Part shown: one piece after another, positions 45,781-54,789 of the stretch
Layout: each line of letters begins with the position of its first letter
Position numbering within the stretch: position 1 is the first letter of the stretch
Source: Devosia sp. A16
Lineage (GTDB): Bacteria; Pseudomonadota; Alphaproteobacteria; Rhizobiales; Devosiaceae
Length of the DNA stretch: 64,000 nt
Assembly: GCF_001402915.1 (NCBI RefSeq)
Contig: NZ_CP012945.1
Location: forward strand, 4,069,501 to 4,133,500
Direction: 5' to 3'
Notes under the pieces: generated by a model
What the model saw: only the letters and a program-made list of their open reading frames with translations
Databases searched by the model: none
What the model was told of the DNA's origin: nothing
Program-made: the position numbers and the translations under genes

Positions 45781-45806
45781 AAAGAGGGGCTCTGAGGCCC
45801 CTCTTT
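45781..45806. terminator. Bidirectional terminator
   Basis: A 10 bp perfect stem AAAGAGGGGC (45781-45790) with GCCCCTCTTT (45797-45806) closes a six-base loop. The A and T ends serve both the receiver gene (+) and the convergent efflux gene (-). Confidence 0.85.
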
Positions 45807-45822
45807 GTTCGTAGTCGCCCGA

Positions 45823-47349
45823 TCAGGCCCGTTTCGGAATCTGTACGTCCCTGAGCATGATCGTGAAGATCATCGCCAGCACATAGAGCGCCGCGACCCA
45901 CAGGAACATCGTATTGATGCCGGCGCCATAATGCGTCAGCACCACCTCGCGCGCCGCCTCGGGCAGTGCGGCGGCGATGTGCGGGCTGAGGCCGGTGAGA
46001 CCGTCGGGCAGCTGCGCGGCGATGTCGGCCGGCAGCGTGGCGTTCTGCTGAGTGAGGGCAAAGGTCATCACCGCGCCGTTGATGGCGAGGCCGATCGAGG
46101 CACCGATGGTGCGGGCCTGGGTGATCAGACCCGTGGCGGCGCCGATATCGGCCAGCGGCGCGGCGGCCTGAATGGCGACCATCAGCACCTGGAACTGCAG
46201 CCCCATCGAGATGCCGAACACCGCCATCATGATGGCCAGCGCCCAGAGCGGCGTATGCGCATCGATGAAAGTAAAGGCCACCATCAGCGTCGCACCGACC
46301 GCCATCGCCGCCACCGGCATCCACTTGTAGCGGCCGGTCGCCGCGATGACCCGGCCGGCCAGCATCGAGATCACCATCGAGGTGGCCGAGGCCGGCAGGA
46401 ACAGGAAGCCGACTTCCGCCGGCCCCAGGCCGGTGAGCGTCTGGAAGTAGAGCGCGAAGTAGAAGAACATCCCCAGCGTCACTGAACCCGCGATCAACGA
46501 CACGATGCTGACGATGCTGATCGTATGGTTCCGGAACAGCCGCAGCGGAATGATCGGCTCCTCCGCCCGCCCCTCGACGATGATGAACCAGATGGCGGCG
46601 CCGATGCCGATCACCGGCAGTGCGAAGGTCAGCAGGTCCGGCCCCGTCGGGTCGAGCACGTGGTCGCCCCAATAGACGATGGCGGTCGTGGCGATCGCCA
46701 GCAGCACCCCGCCGAGATAATCGACCTTGTGCTTCTTTTCCGTGAAGCGGCGCTGCATCGCCACCGCGATGATGGCGAGAACGACAATGCCCACCGGCAG
46801 ATTGACCAGGAACACCCAGCGCCAGCCGAAGATGTCGGTGATGTAGCCGCCGGCGACCGGCCCGAGAATGGAGCTCAGCGCAAAGACGGCCGATGAATAG
46901 CCCTGGTACTTGGCGCGGTCCCGCGGGCCGAACAGTTCGCCGATCATGGCGAAGGCCGAGACCATCAGGCCGCCGCCGCCGATGCCCTGCAGCACGCGGG
47001 CCGCAATCAGCGATTCCATCGACCAGGCCATGCCGCAGACCGCGGAGCCGATGATGAACAGCACGATGGCGGTCATCACCACGTTCTTGCGGCCGTACAT
47101 GTCGCCGAGCTTGCCGTAGAAGGGCGCCACCGCGGCTGTGGAGAGCAGGTACGCCGAGCCCACCCAGCCGAACAGGTGCAGGTTGCCCAGTTCCCCGGCA
47201 ATGGTGGGCAGCGCCGTCACCACGATCTGCATGTCGAGGGTCGCCATGAACATCGCGATCAGGGCGCCGAAATACACCAGCAATGTCGTGCGGTCCGGGC
47301 GCGCCGGCGCCTCGGCCGCTGCTGGAACGGAAGATGAGTCTACAGTCAT
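45823..47349 (-). CDS. DHA2-family MFS drug efflux transporter (14 helices)
   Basis: The 508-residue protein has 14 predicted membrane helices and the EmrB/QacA motifs: LDMQIVVTALPTIAGELG in helix 1, YGKLGDMYGRKNVV (motif A) and GPVAGGYITDIFGWRWVFLVNLP (motif C, then the conserved W-R-W-x-F). It should export hydrophobic compounds by proton antiport. It is divergent from a MarR gene, its likely regulator. Its ribosome site GGAGG lies in the 3' arm of a hairpin at 47355-47373. Confidence 0.92.
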   Translation of the reverse strand: MTVDSSSVPAAAEAPARPDRTTLLVYFGALIAMFMATLDMQIVVTALPTIAGELGNLHLFGWVGSAYLLSTAAVAPFYGKLGDMYGRKNVVMTAIVLFIIGSAVCGMAWSMESLIAARVLQGIGGGGLMVSAFAMIGELFGPRDRAKYQGYSSAVFALSSILGPVAGGYITDIFGWRWVFLVNLPVGIVVLAIIAVAMQRRFTEKKHKVDYLGGVLLAIATTAIVYWGDHVLDPTGPDLLTFALPVIGIGAAIWFIIVEGRAEEPIIPLRLFRNHTISIVSIVSLIAGSVTLGMFFYFALYFQTLTGLGPAEVGFLFLPASATSMVISMLAGRVIAATGRYKWMPVAAMAVGATLMVAFTFIDAHTPLWALAIMMAVFGISMGLQFQVLMVAIQAAAPLADIGAATGLITQARTIGASIGLAINGAVMTFALTQQNATLPADIAAQLPDGLTGLSPHIAAALPEAAREVVLTHYGAGINTMFLWVAALYVLAMIFTIMLRDVQIPKRA

Positions 47350-47354
47350 GGAAA

Positions 47355-47373
47355 GCCTCCGAAGCTCGGAGGC
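47355..47373 (-). promoter_or_regulatory. Hairpin covering the ribosome site of the DHA2 transporter
   Basis: GCCTCCGA and TCGGAGGC form a perfect 8 bp stem with a three-base loop. On the minus-strand mRNA the 3' arm contains GGAGG, which is the ribosome-binding site five to six bases before the transporter ATG. Closed, it would limit translation. Confidence 0.55.
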
Positions 47374-47407
47374 GGGTTATGTGCTTCGGGCAAATGCATG
47401 TCAACGA

Positions 47408-47434
47408 CAATTATATGACAACAGCACATAATTG
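47408..47434. promoter_or_regulatory. Candidate MarR operator in the divergent promoter region
   Basis: CAATTAT (47408-47414) and ATAATTG (47428-47434) are perfect complements with a 13-base centre. The site is in the 101 bp gap between the efflux and MarR genes, placed to control both. Confidence 0.5.
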
Positions 47435-47450
47435 ACCGGAGCATGCATTC

Positions 47451-48125
47451 ATGCTACCGCGACCTTCCATGAGCAGCAGCAAGAGCGGCATCGCCCGCGA
47501 ACCACTCACCGATCTCCCCACCATCTGCCAGACGCGCGGCGATCGCGAGATGGTCGAGCTGGCGGAACAGGCTGGTTTGTCGCCCAATGCGGCGGAGGCC
47601 GTCGCAGCCATCGACGCGGTGATGCACAAGGTCCGCCGCTCTATCCAGCGCCGGGATTTCGGCCGACAGGTGATGGCGGAGATGGACCCCAGCCTCGATG
47701 TCAGCCATCTCGATGCGATCAGCGCCATCGCGCACAAGGGGGAGGAGATCACCGAAGTGACGGTGGGTCTCGTGGCCGAGCGGCTGGGCATCGATCCGTC
47801 GCGCGCCAGTCGAGTGACGTCCGAACTGGTCGAGCGAGGCTATGTCCGACGCGTCGCCTCGCAACAGGATGCGCGGCGGATCTGCCTCGAACTGACCCAG
47901 AGAGGCCGCAACTTCGTCGAGGCCGTGCGGCGCAACAAGGTACAGATCTTCACCAGGGCGCTGGCGCAGTGGAACGAGCACGAATTGATGGTGTTCGCGG
48001 CGCTGTTCGAGCGCTTCTCCAATTGGGCGACTGATGAGAACGGCGTGGCGCGTTCGGCTGAGAACATCCGTCGCCTGCTCGACGAGGCAGAGGCGGCGCC
48101 TCGGGAAATCGCCGGCGCCAAGTAG
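47451..48125 (+). CDS. MarR-family transcriptional regulator
   Basis: The 224-residue protein has a MarR core: LVAERLGIDPSRASRVTSELVERGYVRRVASQQDARRICLELTQRG with helix-turn-helix and wing, plus long N- and C-terminal helices. It is longer than usual (about 145), with an extra N-terminal 50 residues. ATG 47451 has GGAG nine bases before it. It probably represses the divergent DHA2 pump and responds to a pump substrate. Confidence 0.88.
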   Translation: MLPRPSMSSSKSGIAREPLTDLPTICQTRGDREMVELAEQAGLSPNAAEAVAAIDAVMHKVRRSIQRRDFGRQVMAEMDPSLDVSHLDAISAIAHKGEEITEVTVGLVAERLGIDPSRASRVTSELVERGYVRRVASQQDARRICLELTQRGRNFVEAVRRNKVQIFTRALAQWNEHELMVFAALFERFSNWATDENGVARSAENIRRLLDEAEAAPREIAGAK

Positions 48126-48164
48126 CAGCTGGACGCACGGCCGCCGCGACCGTAACTGTTCTGC

Positions 48165-48638
48165 ATGTCCAGAACCACAGCGGCAACGCTCGCATTGACC
48201 AAGGCGGGCATCGCCTTCACGCATTTTCCCTACGACTACGATCCCGATGCGCCACGGATCGGACTGCAGGCGGCCGAGGCGCTCGGCAAGGCTCCCGAAC
48301 AGGTGTTCAAGACCCTGATGGCCGAGGTCGACGGCAAGCCGGTCTGCGTCGTTGTGCCTTCCGACTGCGAGGTGAGCATGAAGAAGCTCGCCGCGGCATT
48401 CGGCGGCAAGTCCGCCAACATGTTGAAGCCGGCCGATGCGGAGCGTCTCACCGGCTTCAAGGTCGGGGGCATCAGCCCGTTCGGCCAGCGCAAGCGGGTG
48501 CCAACCGCCATCGACGAAACCGCCGAACTGTTTGACGAAGTGCTGATCAACGGTGGCCAGCGTGGCCTGCTGGTCGGGCTGAGTCCCGCGGACGCGGCCC
48601 GCGCTGCCGAGGCGAAACTGATCGACCTGGTGGCCTGA
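48165..48638 (+). CDS. ybaK: Cys-tRNA(Pro)/Cys-tRNA(Cys) deacylase YbaK
   Basis: The 157-residue protein matches the YbaK/EbsC fold. It has VFKTLMAEVDGKPVCVVVPSD with the active-site lysine, the G-G-x-x-A-N-M-L-K segment, GFKVGGISPFGQRKRVPTAID and the end GGQRGLLVGLSPAD. It hydrolyses mischarged Cys-tRNA(Pro) in the cytoplasm. A tRNA-Pro gene lies 3 kb away. The nearness is probably coincidental. Confidence 0.93.
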   Translation: MSRTTAATLALTKAGIAFTHFPYDYDPDAPRIGLQAAEALGKAPEQVFKTLMAEVDGKPVCVVVPSDCEVSMKKLAAAFGGKSANMLKPADAERLTGFKVGGISPFGQRKRVPTAIDETAELFDEVLINGGQRGLLVGLSPADAARAAEAKLIDLVA

Positions 48639-48746
48639 CAAACCCCGCCGGCAGCGCCGACAGGGCCTTCGCGTTGCGCGCGAGAGATCAGAAGCAAAGA
48701 TGGTCGTGGTGACAACGCGTGTTGCGTGCGTCGGCGGACCCCGCGG

Positions 48747-48908
48747 CTAGAACACCGCCAGGTACTTCAGCAGCGAGATAATGCCGATGATGATCACTAC
48801 GATCTGGATGATCTGCTTGACCCGCGCGTCGACCGGCAGGCGCTGGACCAGCCAGAGGATGAGGGCGACGACCAGGAAGGTGATGAGAATTCCGATAAGG
48901 ATGGACAT
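48747..48908 (-). CDS. 53-residue membrane protein, Thivi_2564-like
   Basis: The frame reads MSILIGILITFLVVALILWL, then VQRLPVDARVKQIIQIV and a second helix ending KYLAVF. Two membrane helices flank a short charged loop with P-x-D-A-R-V-K-Q-I-I. This is the pattern of the small Thivi_2564 family of proteobacterial membrane proteins. The function is unknown. It is too short for many gene finders. Confidence 0.75.
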   Translation of the reverse strand: MSILIGILITFLVVALILWLVQRLPVDARVKQIIQIVVIIIGIISLLKYLAVF

Positions 48909-49064
48909 CTGTAGTCTCCGTGACGCTGCGGAAATGCAGGTGTGTCACAACGCGCCAACTGCGAAAGCGTGGCAGGCCACCTCGAAAAATCCGTTTCGAA
49001 ACCGGGCGTTGTCCCGGCTAGGTGAGCGACGGAACCGAGTTGGGGCGCGCCAAGTTTCTGTCCG

Positions 49065-49697
49065 ATGACCGACCCGGCCGACCTCGTCGATCCGCGTGGA
49101 TTGCATTTCGGCCCGCTCGGCGCCAACTGGATCCACTTGTGCATCGATATGCAACGGCTGTTCGCCGAACAGACCGAGTGGCAAGCCCCGTGGATGGAGC
49201 GGGTGCTGCCCGAGGTGGTGCGTCTGGTGGAAATGCAGCCGGAGCGTACTGTGTTCACCCGCTTCATCCCGCCCCGCAGCGCCGACGATGTCGCCGGCAC
49301 CTGGCGGCGCTACTACCAGCGCTGGGCGGCGATGACCCGCGACCGGCTCGAGCCCGGCCTGCTGGAACTGATCCCCGAACTGGCGCACTACGCCCCGCCG
49401 GCGCGTGTTGTGGACAAGCCGATCTACAGCCCCTGGCTGGGCAGTCGACTGCACGCCGAGCTGGTTGCGGCAGGCATCGATACGGTGATCGTCTCCGGGG
49501 CCGAGACCGAGGTCTGCGTGATGGCCACGGTGATCGGCGCGATCGATCTGGGGTACCGCGTGATCATCGCCACGGATGCGATCTGCTCGTCCGCCGACTC
49601 GACGCATGACGCCATGCTGCACGTCTATGACAGCCGTTTCGGTATGCAGGTCGAGACGGCAGAAGTGGTCGAGATTGTGGAAGCGGCGGGGCGATAG
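49065..49697 (+). CDS. Isochorismatase-like cysteine hydrolase
   Basis: The 210-residue protein has the Asp in HLCIDMQRLF (near residue 28), the lysine in VVDKPIYSPW (near 118) and the catalytic cysteine in AETEVCVMATV (near 150). This is a complete Asp-Lys-Cys triad. The family hydrolyses amides or vinyl ethers such as nicotinamide, N-carbamoyl compounds or isochorismate. The substrate is not deducible. It is a single-gene unit. Confidence 0.88.
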   Translation: MTDPADLVDPRGLHFGPLGANWIHLCIDMQRLFAEQTEWQAPWMERVLPEVVRLVEMQPERTVFTRFIPPRSADDVAGTWRRYYQRWAAMTRDRLEPGLLELIPELAHYAPPARVVDKPIYSPWLGSRLHAELVAAGIDTVIVSGAETEVCVMATVIGAIDLGYRVIIATDAICSSADSTHDAMLHVYDSRFGMQVETAEVVEIVEAAGR

Positions 49698-49836
49698 CGC
49701 GGTTATCCCCGCTGACCTGTTGGTCGCTAACCACTCGTTAATCCGTTGGCTCAAATGCCGTTGATCGGGGATGCCGGGTGGTGAACCTGACGCCGCTGCA
49801 TTCGGGCAGTCGCCACGTTTCACTGCTGAGCCCATC

Positions 49837-51603
49837 ATGACCACCGCCGATGATTTCGACGGGGCCGGACCGCTGCGTCCTGCGCCCAGCTATCCACAGA
49901 TCGTCGAAGTGACCGGCACGGCACGACGCCATAACCGCATCACCCGGGGCCGGATCGCCGTGGTTGCGGCTCTGTTGGTGACCGGCTTCCTGCTGATCGG
50001 CGGACGGCTGGTGCAACTGGGGCAGGTCAAACTGGACGACGCCATCGAAGGCGTCACGCGCAACATCATTCAGGCATCGCGCCCACCGATCGTCGACCGC
50101 AACGGCATCACCATCGCCGTGGATATCCGCGTACCGTCGCTCTATGCCGAGCCGCGCAGCATCGTCGATGTCGCGACCACCGCGGCGCAACTGCGAACCG
50201 TGCTGCCCGACCTGGACGAAGCCTGGCTGCGACAGCGCCTGAGCGGCGACAAAGGCTTCGTCTGGATCAAGCGCGAACTGACGCCTGCCATCGAGGAACA
50301 GGTCATGCGGCTGGGGCTGCCCGGCATCGACTTCATCGAAGAGAGCAGGCGGTTCTATCCGGCGGGACCCGAGCTCGCCCATGTGATCGGCAGCGTCAAT
50401 GTCGATAACCAGGGTATCGCCGGGATGGAGCTGGCGATCGACCGAGACGAGCTGGCGGTACTGCAGGAGGTGGGGTTGGCGCGTGGCGCCGATCTCGAGC
50501 CGAAGATGCTGTCGGTCGATACCCGTGTGCAGTACGTGGTGCGTAGCGAGTTGCTTGCCGCGCTTGCGCGCTTCCGCGCCATCGCCGCGGCAGGGGCTGT
50601 ACTGGACATCCGGACCGGCGAGGTCATCGCCATGGTCTCGCTGCCGGATTTCGATCCCAACGCCCCCGCCACTGCGCTGCAGCCCGACAGCTTCAACCGC
50701 ATGACCAACGGGACGTTCGAGCTCGGCTCGACCTTCAAGACCATCACCATCGCTGCCGCGCTCGACAGCGGCGCGGTCGCCATCGACGACATGATCGATG
50801 CGCGCGAAGGCGTGCGCTTCGGCCGTTTCCTGCTCGACCATGGCAGGCACGAAATCATGTCGGTGTCGGATGTGTTCCGCTACTCCGACAATATCGGCAC
50901 AATCCGCATCATGGAGCAGATGGGCAAGGAACGGCTCCGGGCGTTCCTCGCCGCGGCCGGTTTCGATCAGCGCTCATCGATCGAGCTGCCCGAACGCGCC
51001 GCACCGCGGGTGCCTGCCAACTTCTCCGATGTCGGGGCCGCCACCGCCTCCTATGGCTATGGCTTTGCCGCCACGCCGATGCATATGCTTACCGCGGTGG
51101 CCGCGTTGATGAACGGCGGAAAGCTGGTGCCGCCAACGCTGTTCCGCCGCGGCGAGGCCGAAGCCGAGCGCCTTGCGCGTCCGATCGTCAGCCCGAAAAC
51201 CAGCCGGGAAATGCAGTACCTGTTCCGCATGAATGCGCTGCTCGGCTCCGGGCGCAACATGGATGCCGCGGCTCAGGGGTATCGCAGCGGCGGCAAGACC
51301 GGCACGGCAGAAAAGACCATCAATGGACGCTACTCCAAGACGAGGAACGTCACCGTCTTCACCTCGGCCTTCCCGATGGAAACTCCACGCTACGCCATGC
51401 TGGTGATGCTCGACGAGGCCCAGGCCGAGAACGACCGCGCGACTCGCGAGGCGGGCTGGAACGTGGCGGTGGTCAGCGGACAGATCATCCGGCGCATCGC
51501 GCCGATGTTGGGCATTCCGCCCAGCGCCGCCGCGGGCATCGATGATCGGCTGATGCAGATCGGCTCCCGCTCGGAAGCTCTTCCCGACGGCCTGCCGAGG
51601 TGA
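49837..51603 (+). CDS. FtsI-like penicillin-binding protein (D,D-transpeptidase)
   Basis: The 588-residue class B PBP has a short cytoplasmic part, one membrane helix (about 36-58) and a dimerisation domain with SRPPIVDRNGITIA. The transpeptidase domain has SxxK (GSTFK), SxN (YSDN) and KTG (GGKTGTAEK). It cross-links peptidoglycan at the septum. No other division-cluster gene (mraZ, mraW, murE) is next to it, so it may be a second FtsI or a relocated one. A start at 49771 would add 22 residues. Confidence 0.9.
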   Translation: MTTADDFDGAGPLRPAPSYPQIVEVTGTARRHNRITRGRIAVVAALLVTGFLLIGGRLVQLGQVKLDDAIEGVTRNIIQASRPPIVDRNGITIAVDIRVPSLYAEPRSIVDVATTAAQLRTVLPDLDEAWLRQRLSGDKGFVWIKRELTPAIEEQVMRLGLPGIDFIEESRRFYPAGPELAHVIGSVNVDNQGIAGMELAIDRDELAVLQEVGLARGADLEPKMLSVDTRVQYVVRSELLAALARFRAIAAAGAVLDIRTGEVIAMVSLPDFDPNAPATALQPDSFNRMTNGTFELGSTFKTITIAAALDSGAVAIDDMIDAREGVRFGRFLLDHGRHEIMSVSDVFRYSDNIGTIRIMEQMGKERLRAFLAAAGFDQRSSIELPERAAPRVPANFSDVGAATASYGYGFAATPMHMLTAVAALMNGGKLVPPTLFRRGEAEAERLARPIVSPKTSREMQYLFRMNALLGSGRNMDAAAQGYRSGGKTGTAEKTINGRYSKTRNVTVFTSAFPMETPRYAMLVMLDEAQAENDRATREAGWNVAVVSGQIIRRIAPMLGIPPSAAAGIDDRLMQIGSRSEALPDGLPR

Positions 51604-51684
51604 GCTTTTGCGTTGCTTCGATCGCATTGCCGCAAAAATGCCTCTTGCCTCAAAAGGCTGGTTTCTGTAGGCCTCCGCTCCAGT

Positions 51685-51761
51685 CGGGGTGTAGCGCAGC
51701 CTGGTAGCGCATTTGTCTGGGGGACAAAGGGTCGTCGGTTCAAATCCGGCCACTCCGACCA
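51685..51761 (+). tRNA. tRNA-Pro (anticodon GGG)
   Basis: The 77-base cloverleaf has a 7 bp acceptor (CGGGGTG/CACTCCG), a D-arm with AGCCTGGTAGC, the anticodon arm TTTGT-CTGGGGG-ACAAA giving anticodon GGG, a T-arm with GGTTCAAATCC and an encoded CCA end. Confidence 0.97.
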
Positions 51762-51788
51762 TTTCTTCCAAGCCTAGAGGATAGCGGA

Positions 51789-52763
51789 TTGGATATTGCC
51801 CCCAGCGATCCGCTCCCGGAGGAACTGTCGCTCGTTGCTGCCAGCCTGGAACGCTGGCCGGTCGTCGCAGGCGGCACGCCGACACTGATCAATCTTTCCG
51901 AGAATCACACGTTCCGCATCGATGGCGCGACTGGCTCGCGCCACGTGTTGCGCCTGCACCGGCCGCGCTATCAGTCGCGGACTGCCATCGGCAGTGAACT
52001 GGCCTGGCTTGAAGCGATTACCGACGACACCGAAATCCCGGTGCCGCGCCCCATTCCGGGCGCCGATGGCGAGATCGTGCAGGAGGTGGCGCCCGATCGC
52101 TTCGCTGCGCTTTTCGCCTTCGAGAACGGCGTCGAGCCACAGCCCGACGCCGACCTGGTGCCGCTGTTCGCCACGCTCGGACGCTATGCCGCGACGCTGC
52201 ACAACCACATTGCGAGCTGGCAGCAGCCCGAGAAATTCGTCCGGCCGATCTGGGATGCCGTAGGCATCCTCGATGCCTCCGGTCTGTGGGGCGACTGGCG
52301 CAAGGCGCCGCATGTCGAGGGCGATACCCTTGCGACGCTGACCGAACTCGATGCGGCATTGCGCGCCGACCTCAGGGCCTATGGCACCGATATCGACCGC
52401 TTCGGGTTGATCCATGCCGATATGCGGCTCGCCAACCTGCTGATCGATGGCGAGCACACCGTGCTGCTCGACTTCGATGATTCCGGCTACGGCTGGTTTC
52501 TCTACGATCTGGCGGCCAGCCTGTCGTTCATCGAGACCTCGCCGCAACTGCCGGCGCTGATCCGTTCCTGGCTCGGCGCATATATGGAAGTTCGGCCGCT
52601 GAAGCCGGAGGACCTGCGGATGATCGATTCGCTCATCCTGCTGCGTCGTATGGCGCTACTGGCCTGGATCGGCTCCCATGGCGAAACCGAGCTTGCCAGG
52701 TCGAATGCCGAGCGGTTTGCACTGGACACGGCGATAATGGCGCGGAAGTATCTGAGCCGCTGA
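51789..52763 (+). CDS. Aminoglycoside-phosphotransferase-fold kinase (homoserine-kinase-like)
   Basis: The 324-residue protein has the APH/choline-kinase fold. The catalytic motif HADMRLANLLI is near residue 213, followed by the Mg-binding D in VLLDFDDSGYGWFLYDLA. The N-terminal lobe has ENHTFRID and HVLRLHRPRY, where Arg may take the place of the usual ATP lysine. It probably phosphorylates a small amino or hydroxyl compound. The start is TTG at 51789, 27 bases after the tRNA end. Confidence 0.82.
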   Translation: MDIAPSDPLPEELSLVAASLERWPVVAGGTPTLINLSENHTFRIDGATGSRHVLRLHRPRYQSRTAIGSELAWLEAITDDTEIPVPRPIPGADGEIVQEVAPDRFAALFAFENGVEPQPDADLVPLFATLGRYAATLHNHIASWQQPEKFVRPIWDAVGILDASGLWGDWRKAPHVEGDTLATLTELDAALRADLRAYGTDIDRFGLIHADMRLANLLIDGEHTVLLDFDDSGYGWFLYDLAASLSFIETSPQLPALIRSWLGAYMEVRPLKPEDLRMIDSLILLRRMALLAWIGSHGETELARSNAERFALDTAIMARKYLSR

Positions 52764-52781
52764 CGGCCGGGGGAGGGCGCC

Positions 52782-53567
52782 ATGCGCATCCTCGCTGTCG
52801 CCGATCTACACTACAACCTGCCGCAGTTCGATTGGCTCGTCTCCGTCGGCAGCCGCTATGACTTGCTGATCATCGCTGGAGACTTGCTGGATGGCAGCTC
52901 CTTCGTCACCACCAGCGCGCAAATGGTGGTGGTGCTGAAATATCTCGAGCGGTTGCGCTCGATCGTGCCGCTGGTGGTCTGCTCGGGCAATCACGACCTC
53001 AACCACGCCTATTCGACTGGCGAGCGATATGCGCGCTGGGTCCCCTATGCGCGGGGGCAGGGCGCCCATGCCGATAACGAGACCTTCGCCATCGGCGAGG
53101 ACACCATCACCGTCTGCCCCTGGTGGGATGGCGAGATCGCCAAGCATGCCATTGCCCGGCAACTGGCGGAGGCCGCACCAGCCCGTGGATCCAACTGGAT
53201 CTGGGTCTACCACGCGCCCCCCGCCGAGGCGCAGGTCAGTTGGTCGGGCTCGCGCTACTATGGGGATCTGGAGCTGGCGAGCTGGATTGCGCAATACCAA
53301 CCGCGACTGGTGTTCAGTGGACACGTGCATGAAGCGCCGTTTGCGCGTGGCGGCTCGTGGGCCGCGCGGCTTGGCGACACATGGGTCTTCAACCCCGGCC
53401 GGCAACTGGGCGGGGTCCCGACCCATATCGTCGTCGATACAGCGTCGCGGCACGCGGCGTGGTTCTCGTTCGAAGGGGCAGGAACGCTCGATTGGGGCAA
53501 TGACGGTGTGCCCGAAGAGATGTTCGAGTGGCCGGCCTGGCTGCCGCCTGCGCCGCCCCCGGCTTAG
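52782..53567 (+). CDS. Metallophosphoesterase family protein
   Basis: The 261-residue protein has the calcineurin-like motif set: ADLHYN near residue 6, GDLLDG near 32, CSGNHDLN near 68, the histidine in VYHAPP (near 147) and GHVHEAPF (near 182). It binds two metal ions and cleaves phosphomono- or diesters. The substrate is unknown. It starts 18 bases after the kinase-fold gene and is probably co-transcribed. It is convergent with the next gene with a gap of only three bases. Confidence 0.88.
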   Translation: MRILAVADLHYNLPQFDWLVSVGSRYDLLIIAGDLLDGSSFVTTSAQMVVVLKYLERLRSIVPLVVCSGNHDLNHAYSTGERYARWVPYARGQGAHADNETFAIGEDTITVCPWWDGEIAKHAIARQLAEAAPARGSNWIWVYHAPPAEAQVSWSGSRYYGDLELASWIAQYQPRLVFSGHVHEAPFARGGSWAARLGDTWVFNPGRQLGGVPTHIVVDTASRHAAWFSFEGAGTLDWGNDGVPEEMFEWPAWLPPAPPPA

Positions 53568-53582
53568 GGGCTAGAGCCGGGG
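53557..53582. terminator. Hairpin spanning two convergent stop codons
   Basis: CCCCGGCT (53557-53564) pairs with AGCCGGGG (53575-53582). The TAG of the phosphoesterase gene and the CTA of the convergent gene both lie in the loop. There is no T run, so termination strength is uncertain. Confidence 0.45.
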
Positions 53583-54086
53583 ATCGGGTTTATCGTCAGC
53601 GTCGACCGGGGCGATCGCCTGGGTTGGCAACTGCTGGTGCACCAGGGCCTCCAGTACCTCGTCGACCATGCCCAGGTGGTCGTTGCGATCGGCGAACTGA
53701 TGCTTGAGATCGGCGAGATAGGTCGTGGCGTCGACCAGACGGCTGGCGAGGATGCGAGCCACGTGAAAGACGATCTCCGGCCGCAGTTGGAGAAAGCTCT
53801 CGGCATCCTCGATACGGTGGACGGTGACCGGTTCGATCGCCCGCACCGTGGCGCTGTGCGCGCGGCCGAGCAGCGCCGAGATTTCGCCGAACACTGCACC
53901 GGGCTCATCGACCAGCGAGACGCGCACGTCCCCGCGCAGCACTTCGACCGCACCCTCGACGAGGATATACAGCACACCGCTGCTCGGCCCCTCGGCGATC
54001 AGCACATCGCCCGTGTCGTAGCGCACCTTGGCCAGATCGTCCGTCGAGGCGAGCACCGCCTGCATCGAGGTGTTCTGAGGTTCCAC
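53571..54086 (-). CDS. Cyclic-nucleotide-binding (CRP-like) domain protein
   Basis: The 171-residue protein has a cNMP-binding beta-barrel (about 20-115). It shows Y-D-T-G-D-V-L-I-A-E-G and L-Y-I-L-V-E-G-A-V-E-V, and the phosphate cassette FGEISALLGRAHSATVRA. A helical tail follows, but no helix-turn-helix and no kinase domain. The arginine that normally binds the cyclic phosphate is not in its usual place just before S-A-T-V, so ligand binding may differ. It could be a stand-alone sensor subunit. Confidence 0.83.
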   Translation of the reverse strand: MEPQNTSMQAVLASTDDLAKVRYDTGDVLIAEGPSSGVLYILVEGAVEVLRGDVRVSLVDEPGAVFGEISALLGRAHSATVRAIEPVTVHRIEDAESFLQLRPEIVFHVARILASRLVDATTYLADLKHQFADRNDHLGMVDEVLEALVHQQLPTQAIAPVDADDKPDPRL

Positions 54087-54234
54087 GGCTGCCCCCCCGC
54101 TTTGATGTCACGGGACAATGCGCTCGCCGGGCCGGTGCCGCCAAGTCAAATCGCCGATCTTCATGGCAGTAGGCAGGTGGGACGGACAGGCGCCGCTGGA
54201 GATGAGCCAGTATTCCAGGGGACGTGCCGGGCCT

Positions 54235-54789
54235 TCAGAGCCAGCGCTCCGACACCACGATGGTGTCTCCGGGATAGATGGGGAAGTCGAGGTTCACCGC
54301 CCCCTTGACCATCTGGTTGCCCTGCCGGCGGTAGATCACCGCCTTGCTGCGCTCCGCGGTATCGGAGTAGCCGCCGGCGGTGCTGATCGCGGCGCGCACC
54401 GTCATGCCGTAGACATAGGGGAACTGCCCGCCGTTCTTGACGGCGCCCTGGATGAAGAACGGACGATAGGTCTCGATCTCGACCGCGACGCTGGGTTCGC
54501 GAATATAGCCCTGGGCCAGCGCGGCGGTGATCGAGGCGGCGGCCAGTTGCGTGGTCTTGCCGCGCACCTTCACCGGCCCGACCAGCGGCAGCGCCACGGC
54601 GCCGCCATCATCCACCTGGTAGCTCTTGGAGAGCTCGGCTTCGCCATAGACGCTCACCCGCACCACATCGCCGGTATCTAGCGTGTAGGGGCCCTTCACC
54701 TCGACGAGGTAGGTCGATGGCTTGCCGTTCACGGCACAGGCCGCCAGCGGCACCAGCAGCACGATGAAAAGGAGACGCAGCCAGCGCAT
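54235..54789 (-). CDS. Polysaccharide export lipoprotein (Wza/KpsD-like)
   Basis: The 184-residue protein has a lipoprotein signal with lipobox LAAC (Cys near residue 18). The Poly_export domain follows (YTLDTGDVVRVSVYGEAELSK and GGAVALPLVGPVKVRGKT). An SLBB-type domain starts about 108 (PFFIQGAVKNGGQFPYVYGMTVRAAISTAGG). It is the outer-membrane part of a Wzy-dependent export channel, of the short Rhizobiales type without the barrel helix. It is divergent from the Wzz gene, with 158 bases between them. Confidence 0.92.
   Translation of the reverse strand: MRWLRLLFIVLLVPLAACAVNGKPSTYLVEVKGPYTLDTGDVVRVSVYGEAELSKSYQVDDGGAVALPLVGPVKVRGKTTQLAAASITAALAQGYIREPSVAVEIETYRPFFIQGAVKNGGQFPYVYGMTVRAAISTAGGYSDTAERSKAVIYRRQGNQMVKGAVNLDFPIYPGDTIVVSERWL

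Noticed and set aside
45302-47410. 702-codon minus-strand frame overlapping the DHA2 transporter
   Set aside because: It is in another frame of the transporter and has shadow-like composition. The transporter frame shows 14 membrane helices and family motifs.
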